Shown piece by piece: positions 6,254 to 6,275 of a stretch of 6,275 nt of DNA; positions within the stretch are counted from its first letter, which is position 1, and each line of letters begins with the position of its first letter. The DNA lies in assembly GCA_026692885.1 (NCBI GenBank), contig JAPLNJ010000392.1, positions 1 to 6,275 of the forward strand, written 5' to 3'. The notes beneath the pieces are model-generated. The model saw only the letters and a program-made list of their open reading frames with translations. It was not told the origin of the DNA and searched no databases. The DNA comes from Planctomycetota bacterium (GTDB lineage Bacteria > Planctomycetota > Planctomycetia > Pirellulales > Pirellulaceae). Both the position numbers and the translations under genes were made by a program.

Positions 6254-6275
6254 CACGTTCCGCATAGTTTTCAAA

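Overview
The window is high-GC bacterial DNA and most likely comes from a planctomycete (Pirellulales-like). This rests on two things: a giant secreted protein with PQQ-type beta-propeller repeats and TPR-like helices, of a kind common in that phylum, and a second gene of the DUF4058 family in the short form that opens with MPVHDWARVDA. No taxonomic marker gene is present, so the assignment is an inference.

Layout. Positions 1-316 hold no supportable gene. The first ~105 bases look like a REP-type interspersed palindromic element: three small G/C palindromes plus the translated pattern LRSALG-stop-FVAAPLGRKP. A candidate promoter (225-253) and a Shine-Dalgarno-like sequence follow. Positions 317-5074 encode one 1585-residue protein with a signal peptide, an N-terminal helical region, a first beta-propeller, a TPR/helical middle of about 300 residues, a second beta-propeller, and a Pro/Ala-rich tail built on an internal DNA repeat. 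A 260-base spacer (5075-5334) carries short palindromes and one perfect 7-bp hairpin. Positions 5335-6096 encode a 253-residue DUF4058 protein with a strong ribosome binding site. The last 179 bases contain several hairpins, one of which may end transcription, and no supportable gene.

How the genes relate. Both are on the plus strand, but a 260-base gap with its own hairpin and candidate promoter suggests two separate transcription units. The first product should be exported and probably acts as a scaffold or binding protein in the cell envelope. The second has no signal peptide and should be cytoplasmic. I see no evidence that they form one system. I found no CRISPR array, tRNA, rRNA, intact insertion sequence or recognisable defence operon. 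The points most worth following up are the Uma2-like PD...E...K pattern in the DUF4058 protein, the repeat-built tail of the large protein, and the REP-like element at the left edge.
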